35,282 nucleotides of DNA from Bacteroidota bacterium (GCA_023416995.1 JAEZGI010000005.1:1-35282), one strand, 5' to 3'. Shown: positions 16,623-25,151, counted from the stretch's first letter. Program-made: numbers and translations. The notes: generated by a model from the sequence alone, not told the origin.

Positions 16623-17324
16623 ATGAAAAAACACGAGATCCAGTTTGAGGATATCAACCGGTGGTTATTTGGACAGTCGCCGCCGGAATTTATGCTCGAA
16701 GTATTGATAAGAACCATCCTGATCTTCATCTTCTTATTGTTGGTGGTACGGTTGATGGGAAGCAGAATGGCGGGTCAGATAACTTTAACCGAACTGGCTG
16801 TAATGATCACGCTCGGTGCCATTGTATCACCTGCAATGCAGCTACCTGACCGCGGTTTATTATTTGGAGTGGTTGCTTTGATCTGTGCTTATATTTTTCA
16901 ACGGGGAATTAATCTCTGGGCGTTTCACAACGACAAAATAGAAAAGCTTACCCAGGGAACGATGAGTTTGCTGATCAAAGACGGACGACTTAATCTTGAT
17001 GAACTGGCGCATACCAGGGTAACCCGTCAGCAATTGTATGCAATGCTTCGCGAAGAGAAAATCTATAATCTTGGCAGGGTTGATCGTGCTTATCTGGAAG
17101 CATGTGGCATGCTCACTATTTATAAGGCAGACGAACCCAGACCCGGCTTGCCGATTGCGCCTGGCACCGACCCTCATATGCTGGATCTGCAGGAACAAGT
17201 CGATTCGGGTATGAAGGCCTGCACCTGTTGCGGCAAACTTCAACAGGTGACCGAACCCTCGATTGAGTGTGAAGTTTGTCATTCCATGGTTTGGTCGAAC
17301 GCCTACATATCTCATCAATCCTGA
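16623..17324 (+). CDS. DUF421 (YetF-like) membrane protein, copy 1
   Basis: A 233-aa protein. Three transmembrane helices occupy about residues 22-95 (LIRTILIFIFLLLVVRLMG; ELAVMITLGAIVSPAM; LLFGVVALICAYIF). The cytoplasmic YetF-type domain follows, with the typical segment KIEKLTQGTMSLLIKDGRLN. The tail carries paired cysteines (CTCC and CEVC, about 200-220) that look like a zinc ribbon. The family is linked to membrane or spore physiology in Bacillus, but its molecular role is uncertain. It is followed 14 bp later by a second gene of exactly the same length, evidently a tandem duplicate. Confidence 0.88.
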   Translation: MKKHEIQFEDINRWLFGQSPPEFMLEVLIRTILIFIFLLLVVRLMGSRMAGQITLTELAVMITLGAIVSPAMQLPDRGLLFGVVALICAYIFQRGINLWAFHNDKIEKLTQGTMSLLIKDGRLNLDELAHTRVTRQQLYAMLREEKIYNLGRVDRAYLEACGMLTIYKADEPRPGLPIAPGTDPHMLDLQEQVDSGMKACTCCGKLQQVTEPSIECEVCHSMVWSNAYISHQS

Positions 17325-17338
17325 AAATCCTTCTATTT

Positions 17339-18040
17339 ATGAATCCCGAAGAAATTAAGTTTACCGATTGGGAACGGATACTGGCTGGTAATGTTCCGCC
17401 AATATTTTATGTTGAACTGATCATCCGTGTGTTTTTTATTTACCTGTTGCTGATGATGTCGATGCGTTTCCTCGGTAAACGTATGGCCACACATATCAGC
17501 CGGCTGGAACTTGCAACGATGACAGCACTCGCTTCAGCTATCGGGGTACCGATGTTATCTCCTCAAAACGGTTTATTGCCGGCTGTAATTATCGCAGCCA
17601 TAGCAGTGGGAATTAACCGTGTGGTATCCTATATCAGTTTCCGGAGTGAACGGATCGAACGCGTTACCCAGGGATCTGTAGCAACCCTTGTAGAAGAAGG
17701 TAGTATGAATTACAAAGTGATGAAACGGGTTCGGATAACCCGGGAACGACTGTTTGCGCAGATGCGTTCGCTGAATATCAATCATCTTGGCCTTGTTAAG
17801 CGACTTTATATTGAACCAAACGGCAGCTTTGCGCTGGTTAAGTCGGACGATCCTCAACCCGGACTCATGGTACTGCCGGATTGGGACAAAGAATTTGTTT
17901 CCCGAAAATTGCGCGAAACGAACCGGATCATTTGTAAGAATTGTGGTGCGCCGGCACCAAAGGATGTTCAGCCGGAAAACAACAAACAATGCAGCAACTG
18001 CAAAAAAAAGCGATGGGTACCTGCAGTGGAGAATATTTAG
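17339..18040 (+). CDS. DUF421 (YetF-like) membrane protein, copy 2
   Basis: A 233-aa paralogue of the preceding gene with the same order of parts: an EEIKFTDWERIL amphipathic start, three transmembrane helices, the ERIERVTQGSVATLVEEGSMN segment, and C-terminal CxxC pairs (CKNC and CSNC) forming a zinc-ribbon-like tail. The frame stays open upstream to a TTG at 17276, but the ATG at 17339 gives the same length and N-terminal alignment as copy 1, so I take it as the start. The identity between copies is low to moderate, so the duplication is old. The gene for an acidic protein follows after 62 bp. Confidence 0.87.
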   Translation: MNPEEIKFTDWERILAGNVPPIFYVELIIRVFFIYLLLMMSMRFLGKRMATHISRLELATMTALASAIGVPMLSPQNGLLPAVIIAAIAVGINRVVSYISFRSERIERVTQGSVATLVEEGSMNYKVMKRVRITRERLFAQMRSLNINHLGLVKRLYIEPNGSFALVKSDDPQPGLMVLPDWDKEFVSRKLRETNRIICKNCGAPAPKDVQPENNKQCSNCKKKRWVPAVENI

Positions 18041-18102
18041 CGTGGCATAGTATTTCCTGTAGTAGTTAAAACAGTATTTAAAGTCACTTAAAATAATCAA
18101 CT

Positions 18103-18624
18103 ATGGCAACAAATAATAGCAAAGACTCAACAGCCGCATCAGGCAACAAGGAGCGTCTGGCACAGGACGGCGATTACACCGTCATGAACCAGTCTTTCGA
18201 AAAACAATTAAAAAATAACCAGGATGCCGAAGAAACATCGCAGTTAAGAACTGATGCGGTAGCACCGGAGGCCGAAACAATGGGTGACAATGGTCTTGAG
18301 GGACAGGATGATCTCGGAATTGTAATGGGCACCGATGCTGATGTTACCGATGAAGACCTGGTATTACTGGGCGACAAAGACCAGGATATGGATGGTGGTG
18401 ACGACGAGATGTTTGCGAAGGCTGGTCTCGATGATACTGACCTCGAAGGCGAACCTCTTAACGAAGCAGAAATGAATATGGCATCAACAGGAGATGATCT
18501 TGATATTCCTGGTGATACGCCTAATGATCCCAGAAGAGATGCAATGGGTCAGGGTGATGAAGAAAACGATTATTACAGCCTGGGAAGCGATTCCAATGAT
18601 GAAATGAATGAGGGTACGCCATAG
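18103..18624 (+). CDS. Acidic hypothetical protein
   Basis: A 173-aa protein rich in Asp and Glu, with Gly, Asn and Met, and with no hydrophobic segment or signal peptide, so probably a soluble and largely disordered cytoplasmic protein. The N-terminal 60 residues are less acidic (a DGDYTVMNQSFEKQLKN segment). The centre is an acidic run (DADVTDEDLVLLGDKDQDMD), and the C-terminus has DDLDIPGDTPND and ENDYYSLGSDSNDE, which look like conserved short motifs. I do not know a function; acidic tails of this type may bind metal or basic partners. It follows the DUF421 pair on the same strand and ends just before a strong terminator. Confidence 0.7.
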   Translation: MATNNSKDSTAASGNKERLAQDGDYTVMNQSFEKQLKNNQDAEETSQLRTDAVAPEAETMGDNGLEGQDDLGIVMGTDADVTDEDLVLLGDKDQDMDGGDDEMFAKAGLDDTDLEGEPLNEAEMNMASTGDDLDIPGDTPNDPRRDAMGQGDEENDYYSLGSDSNDEMNEGTP

Positions 18625-18655
18625 GCGGTTGCTGCCAGTTCCGTAAATTTTTACG

Positions 18656-18681
18656 CACCCCGGTTTGCGGGGTGTTTTTTT
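18656..18681 (+). terminator. Intrinsic terminator after the acidic-protein gene
   Basis: A seven-base-pair GC-rich stem CACCCCG (18656-18662) / CGGGGTG (18668-18674) with a GTTTG loop is followed by seven T residues. It lies 32 bp after the stop codon. The loop TTTG (18664-18667) may also act as the -33 element of the next promoter. Confidence 0.85.
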
Positions 18682-18691
18682 AATATATTTG
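18664..18691 (+). promoter_or_regulatory. Bacteroidota-type promoter for the MarR-GNAT gene
   Basis: TATATTTG (18684-18691) matches the TAnnTTTG -7 consensus of Bacteroidota primary sigma factors exactly, with a TTTG 16 bp upstream (18664-18667) as -33 candidate. It sits 24 bp before the start codon of the MarR-GNAT gene, immediately in front of a palindrome. Confidence 0.65.
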
Positions 18692-18705
18692 CGTAATCAA
18701 TTACG
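18692..18705. promoter_or_regulatory. Candidate MarR operator
   Basis: CGTAAT-CA-ATTACG is a perfect inverted repeat abutting the -7 box and ending 9 bp before the ATG of a MarR-family gene. A bound dimer here would cover the transcription start, giving simple autorepression. Binding is inferred from position and symmetry. Confidence 0.6.
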
Positions 18706-18714
18706 TAACTACTT

Positions 18715-19659
18715 ATGGACTTTTATAATAAAGCTGGAAAAATGGCTCTGGGGAGCCGGTTGAGGCGCCTGAGCGAAATGCTAACTGATCAGGCTTCGCA
18801 TGTATATGCCCTGTATGATATTAAACTGCAGCCGAAATGGTTTCCGGTGTTTTACACACTTTCAGAGGGACAGGCGATGTCGATCAAAGATATAGCTGTA
18901 CAGATTGGTCATTCACATGCCTCGGTAAGCACCATCGTCAAGGAAATGACAAAAGCGGATTTAGTAAAGGAAGTGCCCGGTGACGCCGATGGGCGCAGGA
19001 ACTTCGTGACGCTTACCAGGCAGGGCAAACTTTTGGTTGAAAAGATAGCTGATCAGTATAAGGATGTAAATGCAGCTATTGAAAAGGCGATGAGTGAAAC
19101 CCAATATAATTTGTGGAAGGCTATTGAAGAGTGGGAGTTTTTACTCAGGCAACAGGACCTGGTAACCAGGGTGCGCACGGAGAAAAAAATACGTGAAAGC
19201 AAAGCCGTTCAGATTGTACCTTATAACGACAGGTATCAGCGCGACTTTAAAAAGCTGAATGAAGAATGGATTAAGAAGTTTTTTAAAATGGAAGAAACAG
19301 ACTATAAGTCTCTTGATCATCCCAACGAATATATCTTAGATAAAGGTGGTGAAATTTTAGTTGCTTTATATGAGGATCAGGTTGTGGGGGTATGTGCACT
19401 GATTCCTATGGAAAGGGATGTTGTTGAGCTGGCAAAGATGGCGGTAGCACCCGTTGCGAAAGGAAAAGGTATTGGCTGGCTGCTGGGCCAGGCTGCACTT
19501 GCCAAAGCCCGTGAATTAGGTGCAAGCAAAGTCTATCTTGAAAGCAATACGATACTTGAACCAGCGATCAGTCTTTACTACAAACTTGGTTTCAAAAAAA
19601 TCGTTGGTGTTCCTTCACCTTATGAACGTTGCAATATTCAAATGGAGTTGTCTCTCTGA
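18715..19659 (+). CDS. MarR-type HTH regulator fused to a GNAT N-acetyltransferase
   Basis: A 314-aa two-domain protein. Residues about 1-140 form a MarR winged helix (recognition region DIAVQIGHSHASVSTIVKEM, wing DADGRRN). Residues about 160-314 are a GNAT domain with the acetyl-CoA loop AKGKGIGWLL near 247 and the closing NTILEPAISLYYKLGF segment. Fusions of this type are a known family of bifunctional regulators in Bacteroidota and other phyla. The acetylation substrate is unknown, and the GNAT part may serve as an effector sensor. A terminator, promoter and palindromic operator immediately upstream indicate an independent, self-regulated unit. Confidence 0.92.
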   Translation: MDFYNKAGKMALGSRLRRLSEMLTDQASHVYALYDIKLQPKWFPVFYTLSEGQAMSIKDIAVQIGHSHASVSTIVKEMTKADLVKEVPGDADGRRNFVTLTRQGKLLVEKIADQYKDVNAAIEKAMSETQYNLWKAIEEWEFLLRQQDLVTRVRTEKKIRESKAVQIVPYNDRYQRDFKKLNEEWIKKFFKMEETDYKSLDHPNEYILDKGGEILVALYEDQVVGVCALIPMERDVVELAKMAVAPVAKGKGIGWLLGQAALAKARELGASKVYLESNTILEPAISLYYKLGFKKIVGVPSPYERCNIQMELSL

Positions 19660-19762
19660 AAGCGGTTAGATGTGGACTTCTATGTCTTGTTCCATTTGTC
19701 ATGTCCTTCGGGCGGGGTAACCAGTACCATCGTGCGAGCTAAAGCGATAAACTGCGGGAAAG

Positions 19763-19834
19763 TGGCCTCGTCAGGAATCGAACCTGAATCTGGAGCTTCG
19801 GAAACTCTTATACTATCCATTGTACTACGAGGCC
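19763..19834 (-). tRNA. tRNA-Arg(CCG)
   Basis: The minus strand folds as a complete 72-nt cloverleaf. The acceptor stem is GGCCTCG/CGAGGCC with discriminator A, the anticodon loop TTCCGAA gives anticodon CCG (arginine, CGG codons), and the T arm is TCAGG-TTCGATT-CCTGA. The 3' CCA is not encoded, as is common in Bacteroidota. The anticodon stem has one terminal mismatch. It lies downstream of marC on the same strand, 29 bp after its stop. Confidence 0.92.
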
Positions 19835-19863
19835 GGGGAATTCAAAAAACAGTGTAATCAACT

Positions 19864-20436
19864 CTATTTCAGCAGATCACCTACATTACTCGTAAAGATT
19901 TTTACGGCAATGGCCAGCAAAATTACGCCAAAAAACTTACGAACCGCAATCAATCCTGCAGGTCCAAGCAATTTTTGTACAAAGCGTAAAGATTTCAGCA
20001 CCACATAAATGATAACCAGGTTCGCAATGATGGCAACCAGGATCGTGGTGTTATCATAAATAGCTTTCAGCGAAATGATAGTTGTAAGCGTGCCTGAACC
20101 AGCAATCAATGGAAAAGCGATTGGAACCATCGTGCCCGCCCGCAAATCATTATCACTCTTAAAAAATTCGTGACCCAACACCATTTCAAGCCCAAGAATA
20201 AAAATCACGATCGATCCACCAACAGCAAATGACCCTGTATCTAACCCCAGGATGCCCAAAAATCTTTCGCCCACTAACATAAAAAAGATCATAAGCGCAC
20301 CGGAAATCAGCGTTGCGGCCAATTCCCGGATACCTCCCATCTTTTCCTTAAGCGTAATAAATAATGGAATTGAACCGATAATATCGATCACCGCGAAAAG
20401 CGTAAACGTTGCAGTTATGGTCTTTTCTACATCCAT
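19864..20436 (-). CDS. MarC family integral membrane protein
   Basis: A 190-aa, strongly hydrophobic protein with about six transmembrane helices, of normal MarC length. Family features include the N-terminal ATFTLFAVIDIIGSIPLFITL helix and the central FPLIAGSGTLTTIISL segment. MarC was once linked to multiple-antibiotic resistance, but that role was not upheld and the function is unknown. It is transcribed after the TonB-dependent receptor at 20465-22540 with a 28-bp gap, so the two may share a transcript. A 15-bp palindrome covers its start codon. Confidence 0.9.
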   Translation of the reverse strand: MDVEKTITATFTLFAVIDIIGSIPLFITLKEKMGGIRELAATLISGALMIFFMLVGERFLGILGLDTGSFAVGGSIVIFILGLEMVLGHEFFKSDNDLRAGTMVPIAFPLIAGSGTLTTIISLKAIYDNTTILVAIIANLVIIYVVLKSLRFVQKLLGPAGLIAVRKFFGVILLAIAVKIFTSNVGDLLK

Positions 20437-20448
20437 CTTTCAAAGATG
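20434..20448. promoter_or_regulatory. Palindrome across the marC start codon
   Basis: CATCTTT-C-AAAGATG is a perfect inverted repeat whose first three bases are the marC start codon on the minus strand. The one-base centre excludes a hairpin, so if functional it would be a protein-binding site. It could also be chance. Confidence 0.25.
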
Positions 20449-20464
20449 ATTTGTTATTCGATTA

Positions 20465-22540
20465 TTATTGCCAGGTATATCTCACGGTAATGCCAGCATT
20501 GTAATTAATGCCGGGTGCAGCATTGTAATATCTTCCGGCGGCTGCGTTAATATCATTACCTAAGCTGTAAGTACGGTTGAAAATATTATCAACGGCGCCG
20601 TAAAGATCAATCAACAAACCTTCGGTTATGGTGCGGCGAAAACCAATCCTCGCGCCAAGCAGGTTAAATGCATCAGCAACATCTGTGTTAGCATCATTCA
20701 ACGGAACCGGATCACTGTAATACCAGGTAGCATGTCCATACACACCAGGACGCGTAATGATATCCAGACCAGCCGACAGTACATGCGGGGCTACACTAGG
20801 CAACTTATTGCCTGAAAAATCATTCGCCAGTTGTTTATAATCCTTATAAGTAAAATGGTTCCAGGTATGGCTGAAAAATAACTTCGAACTGCGTAAAAAG
20901 CCTCCTGTTACTGGTATTAACTGGTAATTCAGGTTGGTTTCGATACCACGCTGGCTGGTAGACCCTGCGTTCTCAAAGTAATCTGCTCCACTTGCATCAC
21001 GACGCTGAGCCAGTGTGTTTTTAAGTTTGAATACAAAACCGTTTACTTCTACGAACAACCTGTCACGCAAAAATGAACCCCGCACACCGGCTTCATAATT
21101 GGTGCCCGACTCTGCTTCAAGTCCTGTACTGATCACCCCTGTTGATGGCAAAAGTTCTGCAAGGGTAGGAGGTGAGAAACCTTTTGATACGGAAGCGAAC
21201 ACGGAGAAATAATCATTGAAGTTTTTGAGCAGACTGAATCTGGGTGCCAGTTCGTTGTTGTAACTGCGTGACTGATCGGCAGGAGGTATTTCTGACACCC
21301 TGCTGAAGTCAACCTTTGCCTTGTTCAGGCTAGCTCCGGCAGATACGATCCATCCACCTTTTACCTCGAGTTCTGCCTGTGCAAAAACAAAATACTGGAG
21401 GTTGGTGATCTCGTCATCTGTCTGAATGGTATCCTGTACACCGGCCCGGTTACCATAAACTTTTACGTTTGAAAAGCCTTGTTGTGCTTCTGCCCCAAAC
21501 ACAATTCTGAGTTTGGACTCGCCCAGGTCCTCGTTGTATCTGAACACGGTTCTTCCCCCGAAATGCGGTTCGTTCCTCTTTTCATAGTTCCTGATGGAAG
21601 GATTACGGATCTGTGAAAACGCACCGTATAAAGAAACCACATTTTCGAACTTTTCGCTAAAAGCGTACCTGTTGCTGAAACCTGCTAAAAAAGTTTTTTG
21701 CCTGATGGCTGCCCGGGCACCCGCCGCACTTGGAAAAGCTCCGGCAGCCGGCCGTGCCGCTTTTGGATTTGCGAGGTATTGTGCTTTTGTTAGACCACCC
21801 GGGGTTTGATATTCCAGGTCGCCATATAAAAAGAAAGCATTCAGCTCATCTTTAGTGCTGACCTTGATGCGCGATTCATAACTTAATACTTCCCGTTTCA
21901 TTTCGCTTTGCTCGCGATAACCATCGGTTTCCTGTTTGGAATACACCAGTGTTTGCTGGAAATCATCATTGCCAAATTTTACCGTGGCATTCAATGACCT
22001 GTTATTGAAACTACCTATACCATAATTAATGGCTGCCATCTTTTGCCAGGTTGCCGGCTGGCTCTTTATCAGTACCGCACCGCCGGTTCCCGCCCCGTAT
22101 AAACTGCTGGCCGGGCCCTTTACAATTTCCATGGAACTGACATTATAATATCCCAGTTGATTCAGGTAACTGTTGCCACCCGGGTCAGTTAAAGGAATAT
22201 CGTTCCAGTACAGTTTAACGTTCCTCACGCCAAAGGGTGACCGAAGTGAACTTCCGCGAATATTCAACCGGTAACTGCCGGGTGATCTTTCTTCCATCCG
22301 CACACCCGGTAGGGTATTGAGACCCGGAAGGATACTGGTGTTGCTGAATCGTTCCAGTTGAGCTTTGCCAACAAAACTAACAGGGGCCGGTATATTGATT
22401 AATTTCCGGTTCTGTTCGTAAGCGGTGATCACAACGGTTTTTAAAATTTCTGTGGAGTCTGTTTCAGTTGGTGGTTCAACCTGGGACCATGACTGTTGTA
22501 CAACTGCGAAGGAGATGAGGGCCAGTAGAATTTTTTTCAT
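20465..22540 (-). CDS. TonB-dependent receptor (siderophore/iron-type)
   Basis: A 691-aa outer-membrane receptor. The signal peptide ends SWSQ near residue 20. A TonB box-like segment (LKTVVITAYEQ) leads to the plug domain with LPGVRMEERSPGSYRLNIRG, VKLYWNDIPLTDPGG and VKGPASSLYGAGTGG, and the protein ends in a barrel finishing ITVRYTWQ. It lacks the carboxypeptidase-like extension of the other receptor in this window and resembles the classical FecA/CirA-type iron-complex receptors; the true ligand cannot be told. marC follows in the same direction. The divergent amino-acid permease begins 60 bp upstream. Confidence 0.92.
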   Translation of the reverse strand: MKKILLALISFAVVQQSWSQVEPPTETDSTEILKTVVITAYEQNRKLINIPAPVSFVGKAQLERFSNTSILPGLNTLPGVRMEERSPGSYRLNIRGSSLRSPFGVRNVKLYWNDIPLTDPGGNSYLNQLGYYNVSSMEIVKGPASSLYGAGTGGAVLIKSQPATWQKMAAINYGIGSFNNRSLNATVKFGNDDFQQTLVYSKQETDGYREQSEMKREVLSYESRIKVSTKDELNAFFLYGDLEYQTPGGLTKAQYLANPKAARPAAGAFPSAAGARAAIRQKTFLAGFSNRYAFSEKFENVVSLYGAFSQIRNPSIRNYEKRNEPHFGGRTVFRYNEDLGESKLRIVFGAEAQQGFSNVKVYGNRAGVQDTIQTDDEITNLQYFVFAQAELEVKGGWIVSAGASLNKAKVDFSRVSEIPPADQSRSYNNELAPRFSLLKNFNDYFSVFASVSKGFSPPTLAELLPSTGVISTGLEAESGTNYEAGVRGSFLRDRLFVEVNGFVFKLKNTLAQRRDASGADYFENAGSTSQRGIETNLNYQLIPVTGGFLRSSKLFFSHTWNHFTYKDYKQLANDFSGNKLPSVAPHVLSAGLDIITRPGVYGHATWYYSDPVPLNDANTDVADAFNLLGARIGFRRTITEGLLIDLYGAVDNIFNRTYSLGNDINAAAGRYYNAAPGINYNAGITVRYTWQ

Positions 22541-22600
22541 TTAAATTGGATTGCGCGATTTTAGATAAAGGTAGAACTAAATATTTTCTATCTTCCGGCA

Positions 22601-23932
22601 ATGAAGCCTGCAAAGCTAAATTTATTCGACCTCACAATGATCGTTGTGGGTCTTGTGATTGGTATGGGCATATTCAGGACTTCATCCGATTCAGCAAAAG
22701 AAGCCATTACTCCTGCAGTGTTTTTCATCGCATGGTTTGCAGGTGGCCTGGTTGCTGTTTGTGGTGCGCTCACTTATGCCGAGATCGGTTCCCGCTATCC
22801 TGTGGTGGGAGGATATTATAAGATCTTTGCATATGCTTATCACCCTTCTATTGCTTTCGCTATCAACTGCATTATACTTATTTCAAACGCATCCTCTTTG
22901 TCTGGTGTTGCCTTAATAGGCAGCGAATATATCTCCCAAATCATCTTTGAGGTATCACCGCCTAATTATGTAAAAGCTTTTATCGCGATGGGTGCCATCG
23001 CGATTTTTTATGGCGTTAACCTGCTTGGATTACGCATGAGTTCCAAAACACAGAACGTACTTATGCTGATCAAAATCGGCATGGTGATATTACTCATCAG
23101 CGCCCTGTTTTTCCCTGCAATTCACGCACCAGTGAACATACCCCTGGATGTAGCGCCGGAATATACCTGGACCGAATACATTAAATCGTTTGGTCTTGCT
23201 TTGATCGCTGTATCATTTACCTATGGTGGCTACCAGCAGACAATCAATTTTGGCGATGAAGTGAGCAACCCGCAAAAGACAATGCCCCGTGGAATCATCA
23301 CCGGGATCGTTATAATCATCCTATTGTATCTGACTGTAAACTTTGCCTATTATAAAGTAATTGGATTCGAAGAACTGAAAACCTCCAAGGGTATTGCCGC
23401 TATTGTTGCGGAGAGAATGTTTGGTCCTACCGGCCGCTATGTTTTTTCGGTGTTGTTATTTCTTGCCGTGCTGGCTTATGTGAACGTGTTATTATTAAGT
23501 AACCCCAGGGTGATGTATGCAATGAGTCTTGACCGCATCCTGCCCGCGGCATTTCGTAAAAAAGATGAGAAGCGCGATGTGCTCACGGTGAGTCTGACGG
23601 TGTTTGCAGCGATCTGTATCATTGTATTGTTCCTGGCCGACACCTTTGATAAGATCCTGAAGTTTACTATTTTTCTCGATTGTATCGGGATGGCTTTTTC
23701 CGCCGCGACAATTTTTATTCTTCGGAAACGAACCAAACACCTGGACAATACCGGGATATACAAAATGAAATTGTATCCGTTGCTTCCGCTGATATTCATT
23801 GCAGCCTATATGTTTGTTGCCGTCAGCATTGCGATAGATAACCACCAGACTGCACTTACCGGGCTCGGGGTGCTGGCCGCATTTATTATTATTTATTTCG
23901 TTTCGCGCAGACTTTCGCGGACAACTGATTAA
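22601..23932 (+). CDS. APC-family amino acid permease
   Basis: A 443-aa inner-membrane transporter with about 12 helices. The first helix carries the substrate-binding GMGIF motif (VVGLVIGMGIFRTSSDSA) of the amino acid-polyamine-organocation superfamily, and helix 6 has the SFTYGGYQQTINFGDE pattern of the LAT branch. The likely role is uptake or exchange of an amino acid across the cytoplasmic membrane. The next gene, a PLP-dependent enzyme of the Cys/Met family, starts 13 bp later, so a sulfur amino acid is a reasonable but unproven substrate. Confidence 0.9.
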   Translation: MKPAKLNLFDLTMIVVGLVIGMGIFRTSSDSAKEAITPAVFFIAWFAGGLVAVCGALTYAEIGSRYPVVGGYYKIFAYAYHPSIAFAINCIILISNASSLSGVALIGSEYISQIIFEVSPPNYVKAFIAMGAIAIFYGVNLLGLRMSSKTQNVLMLIKIGMVILLISALFFPAIHAPVNIPLDVAPEYTWTEYIKSFGLALIAVSFTYGGYQQTINFGDEVSNPQKTMPRGIITGIVIIILLYLTVNFAYYKVIGFEELKTSKGIAAIVAERMFGPTGRYVFSVLLFLAVLAYVNVLLLSNPRVMYAMSLDRILPAAFRKKDEKRDVLTVSLTVFAAICIIVLFLADTFDKILKFTIFLDCIGMAFSAATIFILRKRTKHLDNTGIYKMKLYPLLPLIFIAAYMFVAVSIAIDNHQTALTGLGVLAAFIIIYFVSRRLSRTTD

Positions 23933-23945
23933 AAATTTCGATTAC

Positions 23946-25151
23946 ATGAGTAACACGTCTTTCAGTGGGGCAGAACTTTCAACAGACAATGAGCTTTCTT
24001 ATATATTAAATGAACTGGGTGAGGACCGCGAATTATACTTTAATGCCGTGGCGCCGCCAATTATGCAAAGCAGCAACTTTGCCTTCAAAACCATCGCCGA
24101 AATACGGGAGTCGTTCAAAGATGAATTCAGTGGTTATTTGTACACCCGCGGCCTGAACCCCACAACAGACATTCTGCGTAAAAAGCTCGCTGCCCTTGAT
24201 GGCGCGGAAGATTGCCTTGTATTCAACAGCGGTGCTTCAGCCATATTTGCCTCAGTTTTTGCCAATGTAAAATCCGGTGATCATGTTATTTCGGTTGAGA
24301 AGCCTTATAGCTGGGCTCAAAAATTATTTGATAATGTACTTACAAGGTTCGGGGTGAATACCACCTATGTTGACGGAACCCGGGTCGAGAACTTTGCAAA
24401 TGCCATTCAAGTCAACACCAAAATCATTTATCTCGAATCACCTAACTCGTGGGACTTTGCGATGCAGGATCTTGAAGCGGTTGCTAATCTTGCCCGATCA
24501 AAAGGGATATTAACGATTTGTGATAATAGTTATGCAACACCGCTGAATATGCAGCCGGTTAAACTGGGCATTGACATGGTGCTGCAATCTGCCACCAAAT
24601 ATCTTGGTGGCCATAGTGATGTTATAGCCGGCGTGCTCACAGGAACAAAGTTGATGATGAAAAAGATCTTTGACAATGAGCTGCTGAATATGGGCAATGG
24701 TATTTCGCCCTTCAATGCATGGTTGCTGATCCGTGGGTTGCGGACGCTTCCTGCCCGTATGGAAAGGATCTCAGCCACCACCCTGAAAGTACTGCAGTTT
24801 CTTCGTGGTCATGAACGTGTTGAACGTGTATTGTACCCGCTTGATCCTGATTTCCCGCAATATGAACTGGCCACCAGGCACCTGCGTGCCGCCGGAGGTT
24901 TATTCACCATTGTACTGCGTGCTTCAAAAATGGAGCAGATCGTAACATTTTGCGAATCGTTGCGACACATGCTTATCGCCGTTAGTTGGGGAGGTCATGA
25001 AAGTCTTGTACTTCCAAAATGCGCTTCAATGGAGCCTTCGTTATTCAGCGCTGATGATCCCGGGCATCGGATGGTCAGGTTATATATCGGTCTGGAGGAC
25101 GCGGATTATCTTATTGCCGATCTCAGGCAGGCACTCGATAAAATGGGGTAG
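23946..25151 (+). CDS. PLP-dependent enzyme of the Cys/Met metabolism (transsulfuration) family
   Basis: A 401-aa fold-type I PLP enzyme. The Schiff-base lysine is K218 in SATKYLGGHSDVIAGV and the ring-nitrogen aspartate is D193 (CDNSYATP). YTRGLNPTT (66-74) matches the substrate-loop motif. Two usual family motifs are changed: the YGGT(Y) region reads KPYSWAQKLF (119-128), and ESPTNP reads ESPNSWDF. The family includes cystathionine gamma-synthases, beta- and gamma-lyases and methionine gamma-lyases; these changes prevent a specific assignment. It is 13 bp downstream of an amino-acid permease and probably co-transcribed. Confidence 0.88.
   Translation: MSNTSFSGAELSTDNELSYILNELGEDRELYFNAVAPPIMQSSNFAFKTIAEIRESFKDEFSGYLYTRGLNPTTDILRKKLAALDGAEDCLVFNSGASAIFASVFANVKSGDHVISVEKPYSWAQKLFDNVLTRFGVNTTYVDGTRVENFANAIQVNTKIIYLESPNSWDFAMQDLEAVANLARSKGILTICDNSYATPLNMQPVKLGIDMVLQSATKYLGGHSDVIAGVLTGTKLMMKKIFDNELLNMGNGISPFNAWLLIRGLRTLPARMERISATTLKVLQFLRGHERVERVLYPLDPDFPQYELATRHLRAAGGLFTIVLRASKMEQIVTFCESLRHMLIAVSWGGHESLVLPKCASMEPSLFSADDPGHRMVRLYIGLEDADYLIADLRQALDKMG

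Noticed and set aside
19672..19857. 61-codon plus-strand frame across the tRNA
   Set aside because: It is antisense to tRNA-Arg through most of its 3' half, so the frame is accidental.
22541..22600. Cobalamin or other riboswitch upstream of the TonB-dependent receptor
   Set aside because: Only 60 bp separate the divergent genes, too short for the known riboswitch folds, and no conserved boxes were seen.
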